A stretch of 19,164 nt of DNA from UBA4636 sp963650915 (GCA_963650915.1 CAVJMJ010000026.1:1-19164); one strand, 5' to 3'; shown: positions 1-7,387, counted from the first letter of the stretch. The notes: a model not told the origin generated them from the sequence alone. Numbers and translations are program-made.

Positions 1-45
1 TTATATAATATGCGCGGCAACGCCGCTAGATCCTTCGACAGGCTC

Positions 46-94
46 AGGATGACCTGCGGAGTGTCTATGCTGACAATATAGGATGACCTGCGGA
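46..94. repeat. Two direct copies of a 15-base motif
   Basis: The motif AGGATGACCTGCGGA occurs exactly at 46-60 and again at 80-94. The first copy is preceded by TCCTTCGACAGGCTC (32-46), giving a composite that looks like a dispersed intergenic repeat of the kind common in bacterial genomes. That likeness is recalled, not searched. No gene overlaps it. Confidence 0.5.
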
Positions 95-110
95 TATATA
101 TACTAACAAT

Positions 111-136
111 AAAAGTCCGTCTATAGGTCGATTATT
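111..136 (+). repeat. Left copy of a 26-base repeat also found right of the locus
   Basis: This stretch begins AAAAGTCCGTCTATAGGTCG. It matches 17621-17646 in the same orientation at 23 of 26 positions. The two copies lie outside the two ends of the starch-use gene set, about 17.5 kb apart. It could be a dispersed repeat or the remnant of a duplicated coding fragment. No target-site duplication or transposase is visible. Confidence 0.55.
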
Positions 137-254
137 GCACTTTTACGCCATTTTAAGCGGTGGCTGACAAAGTAAATTTGTCCGCCTGAGCGGCGTTTTC
201 CGTTTAGTTGCAGAAGTTGCACTTTTAGTCGTTTTAAAAGCGTTTTCCGTTTAG
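135..254 (+). repeat. Imperfect duplicated segment in non-coding left flank
   Basis: A TTGCACTTTTA segment followed by a TTTTAAGCG-like run appears at about 135-159 and again at 217-242. The 15-mer GCGTTTTCCGTTTAG appears at 193-207 and again at 240-254. Together they suggest a decayed tandem duplication just downstream of the stop codon of the minus-strand glycosidase. I see no gene and no clear terminator in 1-261. Confidence 0.5.
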
Positions 255-261
255 GTGCGGG

Positions 262-1131
262 TTACACGCTTTGTTCGTCGTGGCAGACGGTTATTTTCAG
301 CACATCGTCGCCGTTTGAATTTTTGACGAATTCGGCTTTGTCAACGCAGGTTAATCTGGGGTGAACCTTTGTTAGGCTGTTGTGAACGTGATAGACGATG
401 AGCATGCTTTTTCCGTCGCGCGCGGTCGTGAAACTGTGATGACCGGTGCCGACTTGCACGTAGTCCTTTTTAAGTATCGGATTGCATTCGTATCGTACGA
501 AATTTCCTAAAGGCATATCGCAAACGGCATAACCGACGGCGTAATCGGGGCTTTGGTAATCGTTTGCGGTATAAGTAAGATAATATTTCCCGTTGTGTTT
601 AAGCATAAACGGACCTTCCGCCACGCTACCTGCGACCATTTCCCAAGGAAGGGCGGGGCGGATAAGTTCTTTTTCTTTTTCTTCGTCGAGGGTAAACATA
701 TCCTTCATAGGTGCGCCGTAAATGACGTTTCCGCCGTCGAAACGTACGTAGTAAAGATAGATTTTGCCGTCGTCGTCAATAAAAAAACTGCCGTCTATGG
801 CGTTACGCTCGCTTAGCCATTTTTTTGTAGGGCAGGTAAACGGACCTGTGGGGCGGTCTGAAACCGCGACGGCGAGATGCTCGTTCGCCACGTATACCAT
901 ATAAAATTTGCCGTTATAATCCTTGACTTCGGGAGCCCAAAACCATTTGTCGCCCATAACGTCTTCTCCGACTTTAAGGCAGTAGCCTTCGTTTTTCCAC
1001 TCGACGAGGTCTTTTGAAGAGTGAACCACGAATCCGTCGGGTGCGTCGGTTGCGTAATGATAGTATTTGCCGTCGTAATAAAGCAAAAACGGGTCTGCTC
1101 CTTCTATAACGGGATTGATATATTTTTTCAT
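262..1131 (-). CDS. GH43-type glycosidase, cytoplasmic (arabinosidase/xylosidase-like)
   Basis: The 289-residue product fits a compact five-bladed beta-propeller glycosidase of family GH43. The three expected acidic residues are visible in order: Asp13 in EGADPF (base), Asp113 in AIDGSF (pKa modulator) and Glu172 in AEGPF (acid). A later HH (231-232 in GTGHHSF) fits the conserved metal-site histidine. WAPEV at 65-69 is also typical. There is no signal peptide, so the enzyme should act inside the cell on short imported oligosaccharides. GH43 members mostly remove arabinose or xylose, and substrate cannot be read from the sequence. The start is fixed by AAAGGAG at 1142-1148, ten bases upstream of the ATG. 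The gene is divergent from the starch operon and has its own promoter. A GH43 enzyme beside starch genes is slightly unexpected. Family call firm, substrate open. Confidence 0.88.
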   Translation of the reverse strand: MKKYINPVIEGADPFLLYYDGKYYHYATDAPDGFVVHSSKDLVEWKNEGYCLKVGEDVMGDKWFWAPEVKDYNGKFYMVYVANEHLAVAVSDRPTGPFTCPTKKWLSERNAIDGSFFIDDDGKIYLYYVRFDGGNVIYGAPMKDMFTLDEEKEKELIRPALPWEMVAGSVAEGPFMLKHNGKYYLTYTANDYQSPDYAVGYAVCDMPLGNFVRYECNPILKKDYVQVGTGHHSFTTARDGKSMLIVYHVHNSLTKVHPRLTCVDKAEFVKNSNGDDVLKITVCHDEQSV

Positions 1132-1161
1132 TTTTCGGTTGCTCCTTTATCCTTTTTTTAA

Positions 1162-1190
1162 ATTATATCAGTCGAATCGACGTTTGTCAA
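1162..1190 (-). promoter_or_regulatory. Consensus sigma-A promoter for the GH43 gene
   Basis: Read on the minus strand, TTGACA (1185-1190) is followed by a 17-base spacer and TATAAT (1162-1167). Both hexamers are perfect consensus. Transcription should start near 1155, about 24 bases before the ATG. The spacer contains the near-palindrome GTCGAATCGAC (1171-1181), where a regulator could sit. Confidence 0.85.
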
Positions 1191-1345
1191 TGACGAAAAC
1201 CGTGTTTTTTACGCAATTGCTGCTAAAAAATGTTTTTTTAATGTTTTTTTCTAAAAGTACTTGACAAGTCAATGCATTCAATGTATAATGGATTTACGAA
1301 AATCAGTTAAATCGATTAACCTCAATCAATTTTACATCGACTGAT
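1167..1345. promoter_or_regulatory. Candidate operators: three ATCAGTYRA motifs between the divergent promoters
   Basis: The 14-mer ATCAGTCGAATCGA (1167-1180) and ATCAGTTAAATCGA (1302-1315) differ at only two positions. The 9-mer ATCAGTCGA occurs in inverted orientation at 1337-1345. The first copy lies in the -10/-35 spacer of the GH43 promoter. The second begins about 13 bases after the -10 box of the starch operon promoter, and there it forms an imperfect palindrome around AATCGATT (1310-1317). Placement in both promoters suggests one shared repressor. No regulator gene lies in the window, so this is inference from spacing and repetition. Confidence 0.45.
1261..1289 (+). promoter_or_regulatory. 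Consensus sigma-A promoter for the starch operon
   Basis: TTGACA (1261-1266), a 17-base spacer and TATAAT (1284-1289) are all perfect consensus. Transcription should start near 1296. That leaves an untranslated leader of about 640 bases before the first gene at 1937. Confidence 0.85.
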
Positions 1346-1357
1346 TCTTACTTTTTT

Positions 1358-1401
1358 GCAAAAGGGAGTACTCCCTTTGCGTTTGCCTCGGCAAACGCAA
1401 A
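1358..1401 (+). promoter_or_regulatory. Overlapping palindrome and strong hairpin in the leader
   Basis: AAAGGGAGTACTCCCTTT (1361-1378) is a perfect 18-base palindrome. It overlaps by three bases a second inverted repeat, TTTGCGTTTGC (1376-1386), loop CTCG, GCAAACGCAAA (1391-1401), with a perfect 11-bp stem. No U-run follows, so it is not a classic terminator. It may be a DNA operator (GCAAACG half-sites recall LacI-family sites) or an RNA switch with competing stems. Confidence 0.5.
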
Positions 1402-1750
1402 TTCGCTTAATCGTTCGTGCATTCGAGTTTGACTTTATTACAGGGCGTAAGTTTTTTATTCAATCGTCCCGTGCAGGCAAGTTCGAAGTCGGCAAGTTAA
1501 AAACAGTTTGGTTGTAGAACAGTCGGGTTGTAGGTACGTAAAAGTCGATTTTACCGTTTTTGATATTGAAAAATTATGATCGGCACCGTAGAAAGGTTTG
1601 TTTTGGTTAACCGTTTTAATTGTGTTTACGGCAAAAAGTCCTTCAATAGGTCTAAACCTTAAATAACGGCGGTTAAAACTTTCTATAATTCTACAAAAAA
1701 ATGCCTTTGAAAAAGACACCTAAAAATTTAATTTAAAGTTCACGCCTTAA

Positions 1751-1788
1751 AAAAGGTGAGTGGTACTTTAAAAGGTGTACGGCACTTT
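1751..1788 (+). repeat. Two tandem 19-base units in the leader
   Basis: Units at 1751-1769 and 1770-1788 share AAAAGGTG at the left and ACTTT at the right, and agree at 15 of 19 positions. They abut the next tandem block at 1798. Confidence 0.55.
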
Positions 1789-1797
1789 AAACGGCAG

Positions 1798-1840
1798 GCG
1801 TTGTTTTTTTAACGTTGCTTATTTAGACGTTGCTTTTTTA
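1798..1840 (+). repeat. Three tandem 14-15-base units in the leader
   Basis: GCGTTGTTTTTTTA (1798-1811), ACGTTGCTTATTTA (1812-1825) and GACGTTGCTTTTTTA (1826-1840) are adjacent copies of one unit. They could be slippage products or iterated protein-binding sites. Confidence 0.55.
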
Positions 1841-1858
1841 AAGGATTTTATCAAGGAA

Positions 1859-1905
1859 CAAAGGTCAAAGCCTTTGAGAAATTCGGTTTAAAGGGCAAAG
1901 CCCTT
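1859..1905 (+). promoter_or_regulatory. Two look-alike hairpins just upstream of the first start codon
   Basis: CAAAGG-TCAAAG-CCTTTG (1859-1876) and AAGGGC-AAA-GCCCTT (1891-1905) each form a 6-bp stem, and their sequences resemble each other. The second ends 20 bases before the AGGAGG at 1926-1931. They could affect ribosome access or mRNA stability of the first cistron. Confidence 0.45.
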
Positions 1906-1936
1906 AAAAATAACAAACGATTAATAGGAGGAAAAT

Positions 1937-3202
1937 ATGAAAAAATCGTTTTTGGCAGTTTTATTAGCACTCATGCTATGCTTCAGTCTTTCTATGGCTG
2001 TTGCTTGCAACCCCAACCAACCCACTCCCACCCCGCCCACACCGAGCGCTGAAGTTCCTACCCAAGAAGGCAAGGTTACTTATTACTTCGAATTAGCCGA
2101 AGACTCCGTAGAACAAGGTACGTACGCTTCTTACTGGATCGTCGGCGACTTCAGCGACTGGAAAGAAAAACCGAACGACGGTGCTTTGGAAGCAACGAAC
2201 GTCGAAGGTACCAGATTATATTACGTATTCGGCGACGCTCCTACTAAGGGCGACGACGGCGAATATAAACTCGGCTTCAAAGTAACCCTCGGTTATAACG
2301 AATCAAGCACTCTTCCCGCCGATAAGCAGGGTGTAAATTGGTCTTATCAGTCAAAAGAATGCCCCGCAGGCATTGATAACCAAACCATGGTTTACAATGA
2401 AGGCGACACCACCGTTAACCTCGGTACTCAAACCTTTGAAACGGCTATGCCCGCTCCTCAAAGAATGGATACTACCCTTGTCGTTCAATTCAAAACCGCT
2501 CTTCCCGAAGGTGCAAAAGTTGCTATTCCCGGCGATTTCAACGGATGGGACTCTGCAAAAGCTTTCGCAACCGTAGCAGACGATAGAATGTCCGCTTCTT
2601 TAGAACTTACGGACGTTCTCGTAATGACTTACAATTACAAAATTAAAGTCTTCACTAACTACGAAGAAGGTAAATTCTGGAGCGACGAAGACAATATACC
2701 TTACGGTGTCGAAATCGCGGGTTATCAAGGTGCAAACCTCTCTCTCGAACTCAAAATTGCTTATAAGGACGACGAATGCGTTCTTAACAATACCTTCCCC
2801 ATTATCGGTTATCAAATCGATATTTCCGAAGCCGACGCAAGCAACAAAATCGCAATTGCTTATCAGGTAAGCACTTTAAAGGTTACTTTTGCCTCTCCCG
2901 TTGAAAGACCCTACGTTTTAATCAAAGGCAGTTTCGACGGTTGGGCAGGTTTCCACGAAATGATTGCCAACGACGCTAAAACCGAATATACTTATGAAGT
3001 AGCGGTTAACGCCGGCGAATACGAATACATCATTTGTTTGTGCGACACTGCGGACAACTCCGGCAACCAGTACGACCAAAAGGTTGCGGGTACCGGTGAA
3101 CAAGGTGCCGAAGCCAACGCAAAAGTTACCATCGTTAAAGGAACGACTTCTTACGATTTATTCGCAACTGCCGTCGTTATTACTGCGACTACCGCCGAAT
3201 AA
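1937..3202 (+). CDS. Surface lipoprotein with three starch-binding-like modules
   Basis: The 421-residue product has a lipoprotein signal peptide ending at Cys24 (MAVAC, a slightly poor lipobox) and a Pro/Thr linker at about 27-41. Three beta-sandwich-like repeats follow, each marked by a GDF/GSF-x-x-W turn: GDFSDW (70-75), GDFNGW (199-204) and GSFDGW (331-336). This turn is typical of alpha-glucan-binding modules related to CBM20/CBM48/E-set domains. No catalytic motif is present. It most likely holds starch or maltodextrin at the cell surface for the amylase and pullulanase encoded downstream. AGGAGG at 1926-1931 fixes the start. It is the first cistron after the long leader and is separated from the malE-like gene by a strong stem-loop, so it may be made in excess. 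The module family is inferred from the turn motif, and the specific CBM number is not secured. Confidence 0.75.
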   Translation: MKKSFLAVLLALMLCFSLSMAVACNPNQPTPTPPTPSAEVPTQEGKVTYYFELAEDSVEQGTYASYWIVGDFSDWKEKPNDGALEATNVEGTRLYYVFGDAPTKGDDGEYKLGFKVTLGYNESSTLPADKQGVNWSYQSKECPAGIDNQTMVYNEGDTTVNLGTQTFETAMPAPQRMDTTLVVQFKTALPEGAKVAIPGDFNGWDSAKAFATVADDRMSASLELTDVLVMTYNYKIKVFTNYEEGKFWSDEDNIPYGVEIAGYQGANLSLELKIAYKDDECVLNNTFPIIGYQIDISEADASNKIAIAYQVSTLKVTFASPVERPYVLIKGSFDGWAGFHEMIANDAKTEYTYEVAVNAGEYEYIICLCDTADNSGNQYDQKVAGTGEQGAEANAKVTIVKGTTSYDLFATAVVITATTAE

Positions 3203-3233
3203 TCGAGTGCAAGGTCACTTTAAATTTCAGATA

Positions 3234-3296
3234 AAACGATAGAACATCGTTTAAATAAGTCAATAATGCCGTGGTGGCGACCGTCGCCACGGCATT
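3234..3296 (+). promoter_or_regulatory. Intercistronic stem-loops between the binding lipoprotein and malE-like gene
   Basis: A small hairpin (AAACGAT, loop AGAAC, ATCGTTT; 3234-3252) is followed by a large one. In the large one AATGCC (3265-3270) and GTGGCGA (3274-3280) pair with TCGCCAC (3284-3290) and GGCATT (3291-3296), around loop CCG and with a 3-base bulge. No U-run follows. A role in mRNA 3'-end protection or partial termination is more likely than full termination. Confidence 0.6.
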
Positions 3297-3330
3297 ACTT
3301 GTAAAAAATCGATAAAATGGAGGATAATGT

Positions 3331-4863
3331 ATGAAAAAACTTTTAAGTTTGGTTTTGTGCTTCGTTATGTCGGTAGCCTGTCTGTCGGTATTGACGGCTT
3401 GCAACGGCGGTACTAAAACCATAATGCTTTGGGGTCCCGAAGAACATCGTGAACTCTATCTTAAATGGGCGGAAGAATTCCGCGCTACTCACCAAGAGGC
3501 TTTTGAAGGCTATACTTTCGAATTTGCGGGAAGCGGAGACGCCGGTGCGTCTGCCGAAATGGGTAAAGATCCTCTTCAAGGCGCCGCTATATATTCCTTT
3601 GCAAACGATCAGTTGGCGGACTTGTCTAACCTCGGTGCGCTTTCGGCACTCGAACAGTCGGATATCGACTGGGTTAAGGCAAATAACCTCGAAGACGCCG
3701 TAGAATCCACCAAAATAGGGGGAGAATACAAAGCATATCCCTTCCAAGCCGACAACGGTTACTATATGTACTATAACAGAGACGCTTTTAAAGGCACCTC
3801 CGTTTGGGATACTACCACCGATAAATTAAAAGAAGACGTAACCTTCCGTCAACTTTACGCCGCTTTGGACGAAAGAGGCGAAGGCGACGCCGTTTATAAA
3901 GACAAAAACGGTCAAGACATAAAACTCAACTGGTCAAACGGCATGATTTGTATGCCTATGGCAAGTGCATGGTACGTTTCGGGCGTATTCTTCTCGGTCG
4001 GCGGTGACTACGAAGTAAAATACAATTCCGAAGGTAAACAAACGAGCGCTTCCTGTACTTTCGGTTACACCATGCCGGAAGGCGCAACCAAACTTAAAGA
4101 CGCCGATTATTCGGTAGGTCTTAACGCTTTGGAATGCTTGAAGAATATTTTCCTTAACGACGACGGTTCGGTTAACAAACACTATATGTTTGCCGATGAA
4201 AGTTACAACGATAAATATGCGTTATACATCAACACCGCAAACGAAGACGCCGTTAAAACTCCTCTCGCCGCAATGATTTGCGGTACCTGGAAAGATGCCG
4301 AAGTTCGTAGATATTGGGGCGACAATTACGACGCGACGGTACTTCCGATGCTCGAAGGCACAGACGGTAATTACGCATACAAAAACTTCCGCGGATACAA
4401 ACATATCGGCGTTAACCCCTTATGCGAATTCACTCGCAGTAATCCTTCCAACATCAATATTTTGCACGAAATGGCAAAATATTTTACGAGTAAGGCTACC
4501 CAACTCGAACGTCATGCGTTAAGCGGGGCGGGTCCCTCTAACTTGGAAGCATTGCAAGACGAATCCATTAAATCGGATAAAGCACTCGTCGCATTGCAAA
4601 AACAGTACGACAGAGTTTGCGTATATCCCGCAACTACTACCATGAAGGACGCACAAGGAAACTCTCTTGCGGGTAAACCCGTAGGTAACGGAAAGGGCTT
4701 CCGCGTACAGGACAGCGTTCCTCAAAACTATTGGACTCCGCTTGCCAACTTCGGTCAGAACGTTTACAACGAATATTCGAAAAAAGAATTCAATTTGTTC
4801 AATCCTTTGAATATTAAGACTACTTTGGCAGAATTACAACTTCAAATCCAACAATCCGCTTAA
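3331..4863 (+). CDS. malE: Maltodextrin ABC transporter substrate-binding lipoprotein (MalE-like)
   Basis: The 510-residue product has a classic lipoprotein signal (LTAC, Cys24), then KTIMLWGPEEHRELYLKWAEEF, the usual opening of a family 1 extracellular solute-binding protein. It should bind maltodextrins outside the membrane and pass them to the two permeases encoded next. Its size is greater than E. coli MalE (about 370 mature residues), which is common for Gram-positive lipoprotein versions. GGAGG at 3319-3323 with a 7-base spacer fixes the start. A terminator-like hairpin follows at 4895-4930, so this cistron could be more abundant than the permease genes, as is usual for binding proteins. 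The maltodextrin specificity is inferred from the flanking amylase, pullulanase and starch-binding genes, not from binding-site residues. The symbol is by analogy. Confidence 0.88.
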   Translation: MKKLLSLVLCFVMSVACLSVLTACNGGTKTIMLWGPEEHRELYLKWAEEFRATHQEAFEGYTFEFAGSGDAGASAEMGKDPLQGAAIYSFANDQLADLSNLGALSALEQSDIDWVKANNLEDAVESTKIGGEYKAYPFQADNGYYMYYNRDAFKGTSVWDTTTDKLKEDVTFRQLYAALDERGEGDAVYKDKNGQDIKLNWSNGMICMPMASAWYVSGVFFSVGGDYEVKYNSEGKQTSASCTFGYTMPEGATKLKDADYSVGLNALECLKNIFLNDDGSVNKHYMFADESYNDKYALYINTANEDAVKTPLAAMICGTWKDAEVRRYWGDNYDATVLPMLEGTDGNYAYKNFRGYKHIGVNPLCEFTRSNPSNINILHEMAKYFTSKATQLERHALSGAGPSNLEALQDESIKSDKALVALQKQYDRVCVYPATTTMKDAQGNSLAGKPVGNGKGFRVQDSVPQNYWTPLANFGQNVYNEYSKKEFNLFNPLNIKTTLAELQLQIQQSA

Positions 4864-4894
4864 TATAGCGCATTAACGGTTTAAACGTTTTTTT

Positions 4895-4930
4895 ACTCGC
4901 CCTTTTCCTTTACGGGAGAGGGCGAGTTTT
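4895..4930 (+). terminator. Rho-independent terminator or attenuator after malE-like gene
   Basis: ACTCGCCC (4895-4902) pairs with GGGCGAGT (4920-4927). TTTTCC with GGGAGA (including G-U pairs) extends the stem around the loop TTTAC, giving about 14 bp. Four T residues follow (4927-4930). The short U-run suggests partial read-through into the permease genes, since no promoter is evident between here and 4970. Confidence 0.7.
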
Positions 4931-4969
4931 AAAAAAAGTCGGTTTTTTAGAGCATTAAAAGGAGTTTCT

Positions 4970-6508
4970 ATGAGAAAAATATCTACGCTCGAATATTTAT
5001 CGATGCCGAAGTTTGTTAGGTTTTGGGTAAAATTCGGACGTTTCTTTTTGAATATTCCGTCGGCTGTTTGGGGCTTTTTGAAAAAAATCCCTTTGTTTTT
5101 ATGGGGAATTTTACAAAAGGTCGGCAGATGGTTCTCGACGTTTATAGAAGCGCTTCGTTACGGCAATTACAAAACAAGACTTTCCGCCCTTATATGGGGT
5201 TTTGGCTGTTTTTGCTACGGTCAGATAGGAAGGGGGCTTTTGCTTGCCTTGTACGAGGTCGCTTTTGTTTGTTTTATGGTCTTTTTCGGCGCAAAGTATC
5301 TTAGCAAACTCGATACTTTGGGTACGGTTAAAATGGAAACGATAAGGGGGGTTCCCATAAACGATTACGATAACTCGTTTTCCATTTTACTCTATTCCAT
5401 GCTGTCAATCGTCGTAATAGTGTTTACCGTAATGGTTTTGATATCTTCGGTAAAACTTGCGTACACCAATCAACTTAATCGTTCGATTGCAAAAAGGCTT
5501 GCTACCTCGCGCGACGATATGTCCGAACTACTCAACAAAAAATTTCATCTTACCATTTTGGCGTTTCCGAGTTTAACCCTCGTCGTATTTACGGTAGTGC
5601 CTCTTATGTTCATGATACTCGTTGCGTTTACCGACTTTTATCGTGACACGATGCCGCCTAAAAATTTGTTTACCTGGGTGGGCTTCGATAACTTCAAAGC
5701 AATGCTTTTCGGCGGTTCGGCTCTCGGGTCGCAAGGTCAGGATATGGACAGATACACTCATACTTTCTGGTTTATCCTTCGTTGGACGCTTATTTGGGCG
5801 GTCATAGCGACTTTTTCAAACCTGTTTATAGGTATGTTCGTCGCAATGCTTATCAACAAAAAGGGTATAAGACTTAAAAAGTTGTGGCGCACCTGCCTTG
5901 TTACGGTAATAGCCGTCCCCCAATTTATATCGCTTATGCTCGTATCCAAAATGTTTATGTCGGACGGCGGTATAATGAACTATCTGCTCGAATACGTTTT
6001 GCATCTTCCCAAGGTGAGGTGGCTTGACGGAACGAGAATAACCGCTCAGATAATGATTATAGTAATCAACTTGTGGGTGGGCGTTCCGTATACCGTTTTA
6101 ACGTGTACGGGTATTTTGATGAACATTCCTTCCGATTTATACGAAGCGGCAAAAATCGACGGGGCTAATCCCTTTACAATGTTCGCAAAAATAACCTTCC
6201 CGTATATGATGTTCGTTTTGGGACCGAGTACTTTAACGGCTTTCACGGGTAACATCAACAACTTTAACATTATCTATCTTTTGACGGGCGGTACGGCAAA
6301 AACGAGCGAGTTTACCTCGGCGGGGCTTGTATCGAGCGCAGGGGATTTGGACCTTTTGATAACTTGGCTGTATCGTATGACGGTAGATAAATCGGCGTAC
6401 AACTTAGCGTCGGTTATAGGTATTTTATTGTTCATCATAATAAGTTTCTTCTCGCTTATCGTGTATTCGAGAATAGGCTCGGTTAAAAACGAGGAGGATT
6501 TCCAATGA
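4970..6508 (+). CDS. malF: Maltodextrin ABC transporter permease (MalF-like)
   Basis: The 512-residue membrane protein carries the permease coupling signature at residues 392-399 (EAAKIDGA, followed by NPFTMFAKITFP), which docks onto the ATPase. The core permease domain starts near residue 190. Before it lies a longer N-terminal part: an aromatic, basic amphipathic stretch at about 14-60, then two membrane segments near 71-105 and 131-160, joined by a loop of about 25 residues. N-terminal additions are normal in MalF relatives, though this aromatic-rich start is uncommon in my experience. AAAAGGAG at 4957-4964 fixes the start. Its stop overlaps the next start in ATGA (6505-6508), so the two permeases are translationally coupled. 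Sugar specificity is inferred from context. Confidence 0.9.
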   Translation: MRKISTLEYLSMPKFVRFWVKFGRFFLNIPSAVWGFLKKIPLFLWGILQKVGRWFSTFIEALRYGNYKTRLSALIWGFGCFCYGQIGRGLLLALYEVAFVCFMVFFGAKYLSKLDTLGTVKMETIRGVPINDYDNSFSILLYSMLSIVVIVFTVMVLISSVKLAYTNQLNRSIAKRLATSRDDMSELLNKKFHLTILAFPSLTLVVFTVVPLMFMILVAFTDFYRDTMPPKNLFTWVGFDNFKAMLFGGSALGSQGQDMDRYTHTFWFILRWTLIWAVIATFSNLFIGMFVAMLINKKGIRLKKLWRTCLVTVIAVPQFISLMLVSKMFMSDGGIMNYLLEYVLHLPKVRWLDGTRITAQIMIIVINLWVGVPYTVLTCTGILMNIPSDLYEAAKIDGANPFTMFAKITFPYMMFVLGPSTLTAFTGNINNFNIIYLLTGGTAKTSEFTSAGLVSSAGDLDLLITWLYRMTVDKSAYNLASVIGILLFIIISFFSLIVYSRIGSVKNEEDFQ

Positions 6509-7383
6509 CGAAAGGTTTAATAGGTAAAAAATTAAAAAACGGCGTGGTAAATACCCTTATATACATACTTTTGATAGTAATTTCGATAGTTTGGGTATTC
6601 CCCTTCGTTTATCTCGTCGTTTCCTCTTTAAGGGGCGAAAGCACGAGCATAGTTCAGTATTTCTTCCCGCAAAAGTGGAGTTTGGACAATTATATTTGGT
6701 TGTTTACCGGTAAAGATTCCTATTTCGTGAACTGGTACGTAAACACCCTTATAATATCGCTCGTAGTTGCAGTCGTAAACACGTTTATAACTTTATTGAC
6801 GGCTTACGCCCTTTCTCGTATGCGTTTCAAAGGTCGTAAAGCCCTTATGAAGTTTATGCTCGTTCTCGGTATGTTCCCCGGGTTTTTGAGTATGATTTGC
6901 ATTTACTATCTGCTTAATACTTTGGGACTTGTGGCAAGTTCGACGTCCATATTCGGGCTTATGCTCGTTTACACTTCGGGTTCGATGATGGGCTACATGG
7001 TCGCGAAAGGCTTTTTCGACACCATACCCAAGTCTTTGGACGAAGCCGCTATGATCGACGGCGCCAGTCGCGGTAAAATTTTTTGGTCGATAACACTTCC
7101 TTTAAGTAAGCCTATCATTATACAAACTCTTTTAAGTGCCTTCGTGGGACCTTGGGGCGACTATATGATGGCAAGTTACATAGTAGGTGGCAGTAAAGGT
7201 CCGCAGTATCAGACTGTCGCGGTAGGTTTGCAAAGTTGGATTGCAAGTCAGTCCATGTATTCCAAACACTTTACACACTTCTGTGCGGGCGGTGTAGTCG
7301 TTTCGATAATCCCCATCGTTTTGTTCTTCGTAATGCAACGCTTTTACGTGGAAGGTGTGACGGGCGGTTCGGTAAAGGGATAA
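6505..7383 (+). CDS. malG: Maltodextrin ABC transporter permease (MalG-like)
   Basis: The 292-residue product fits a six-helix MalG-type permease, with EAAMIDGA (180-187) as the EAA coupling motif followed by SRGKIFWSITLPLSKP. The first membrane segment is at about 16-42. Length is close to E. coli MalG (296). It pairs with the preceding permease, with which it overlaps by four bases, and a GAGGAGG ribosome-binding site lies inside the end of that gene. The amylase gene begins only four bases after its stop, which points to one transcript. Confidence 0.92.
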   Translation: MTKGLIGKKLKNGVVNTLIYILLIVISIVWVFPFVYLVVSSLRGESTSIVQYFFPQKWSLDNYIWLFTGKDSYFVNWYVNTLIISLVVAVVNTFITLLTAYALSRMRFKGRKALMKFMLVLGMFPGFLSMICIYYLLNTLGLVASSTSIFGLMLVYTSGSMMGYMVAKGFFDTIPKSLDEAAMIDGASRGKIFWSITLPLSKPIIIQTLLSAFVGPWGDYMMASYIVGGSKGPQYQTVAVGLQSWIASQSMYSKHFTHFCAGGVVVSIIPIVLFFVMQRFYVEGVTGGSVKG

Positions 7384-7387
7384 GACT

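Larger units (their letters stand above)
1296..1936 (+). other. Long structured 5' leader of the starch operon, no convincing gene
   Basis: About 640 bases separate the predicted transcription start from the first start codon. They contain a palindrome and hairpin pair (1358-1401), two tandem-repeat blocks (1751-1788, 1798-1840) and two matched hairpins (1859-1876, 1891-1905). A minus-strand reading frame at 1456-1719 has no ribosome-binding site and no recognisable motif. Plus-strand mini-frames starting at 1577 (28 codons) and 1700 (11 codons) likewise lack one. I recognise no known riboswitch or T-box. The segment 1402-1740 shows no feature that I can name. Confidence 0.5.

Noticed and set aside
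1456..1719. 87-residue minus-strand reading frame in the leader
   Set aside because: No ribosome-binding site, no recognisable motif, and it lies opposite a leader driven by a perfect promoter.
1577..1735. Plus-strand mini-frames (28 codons from 1577 and 11 codons from 1700) as leader peptides
   Set aside because: Neither has a ribosome-binding site, and neither shows codon runs expected for an attenuator peptide.
1296..1936. Known riboswitch or T-box in the leader
   Set aside because: No recognised core motif was found, for example the conserved T-box sequence pairing with tRNA acceptor ends.
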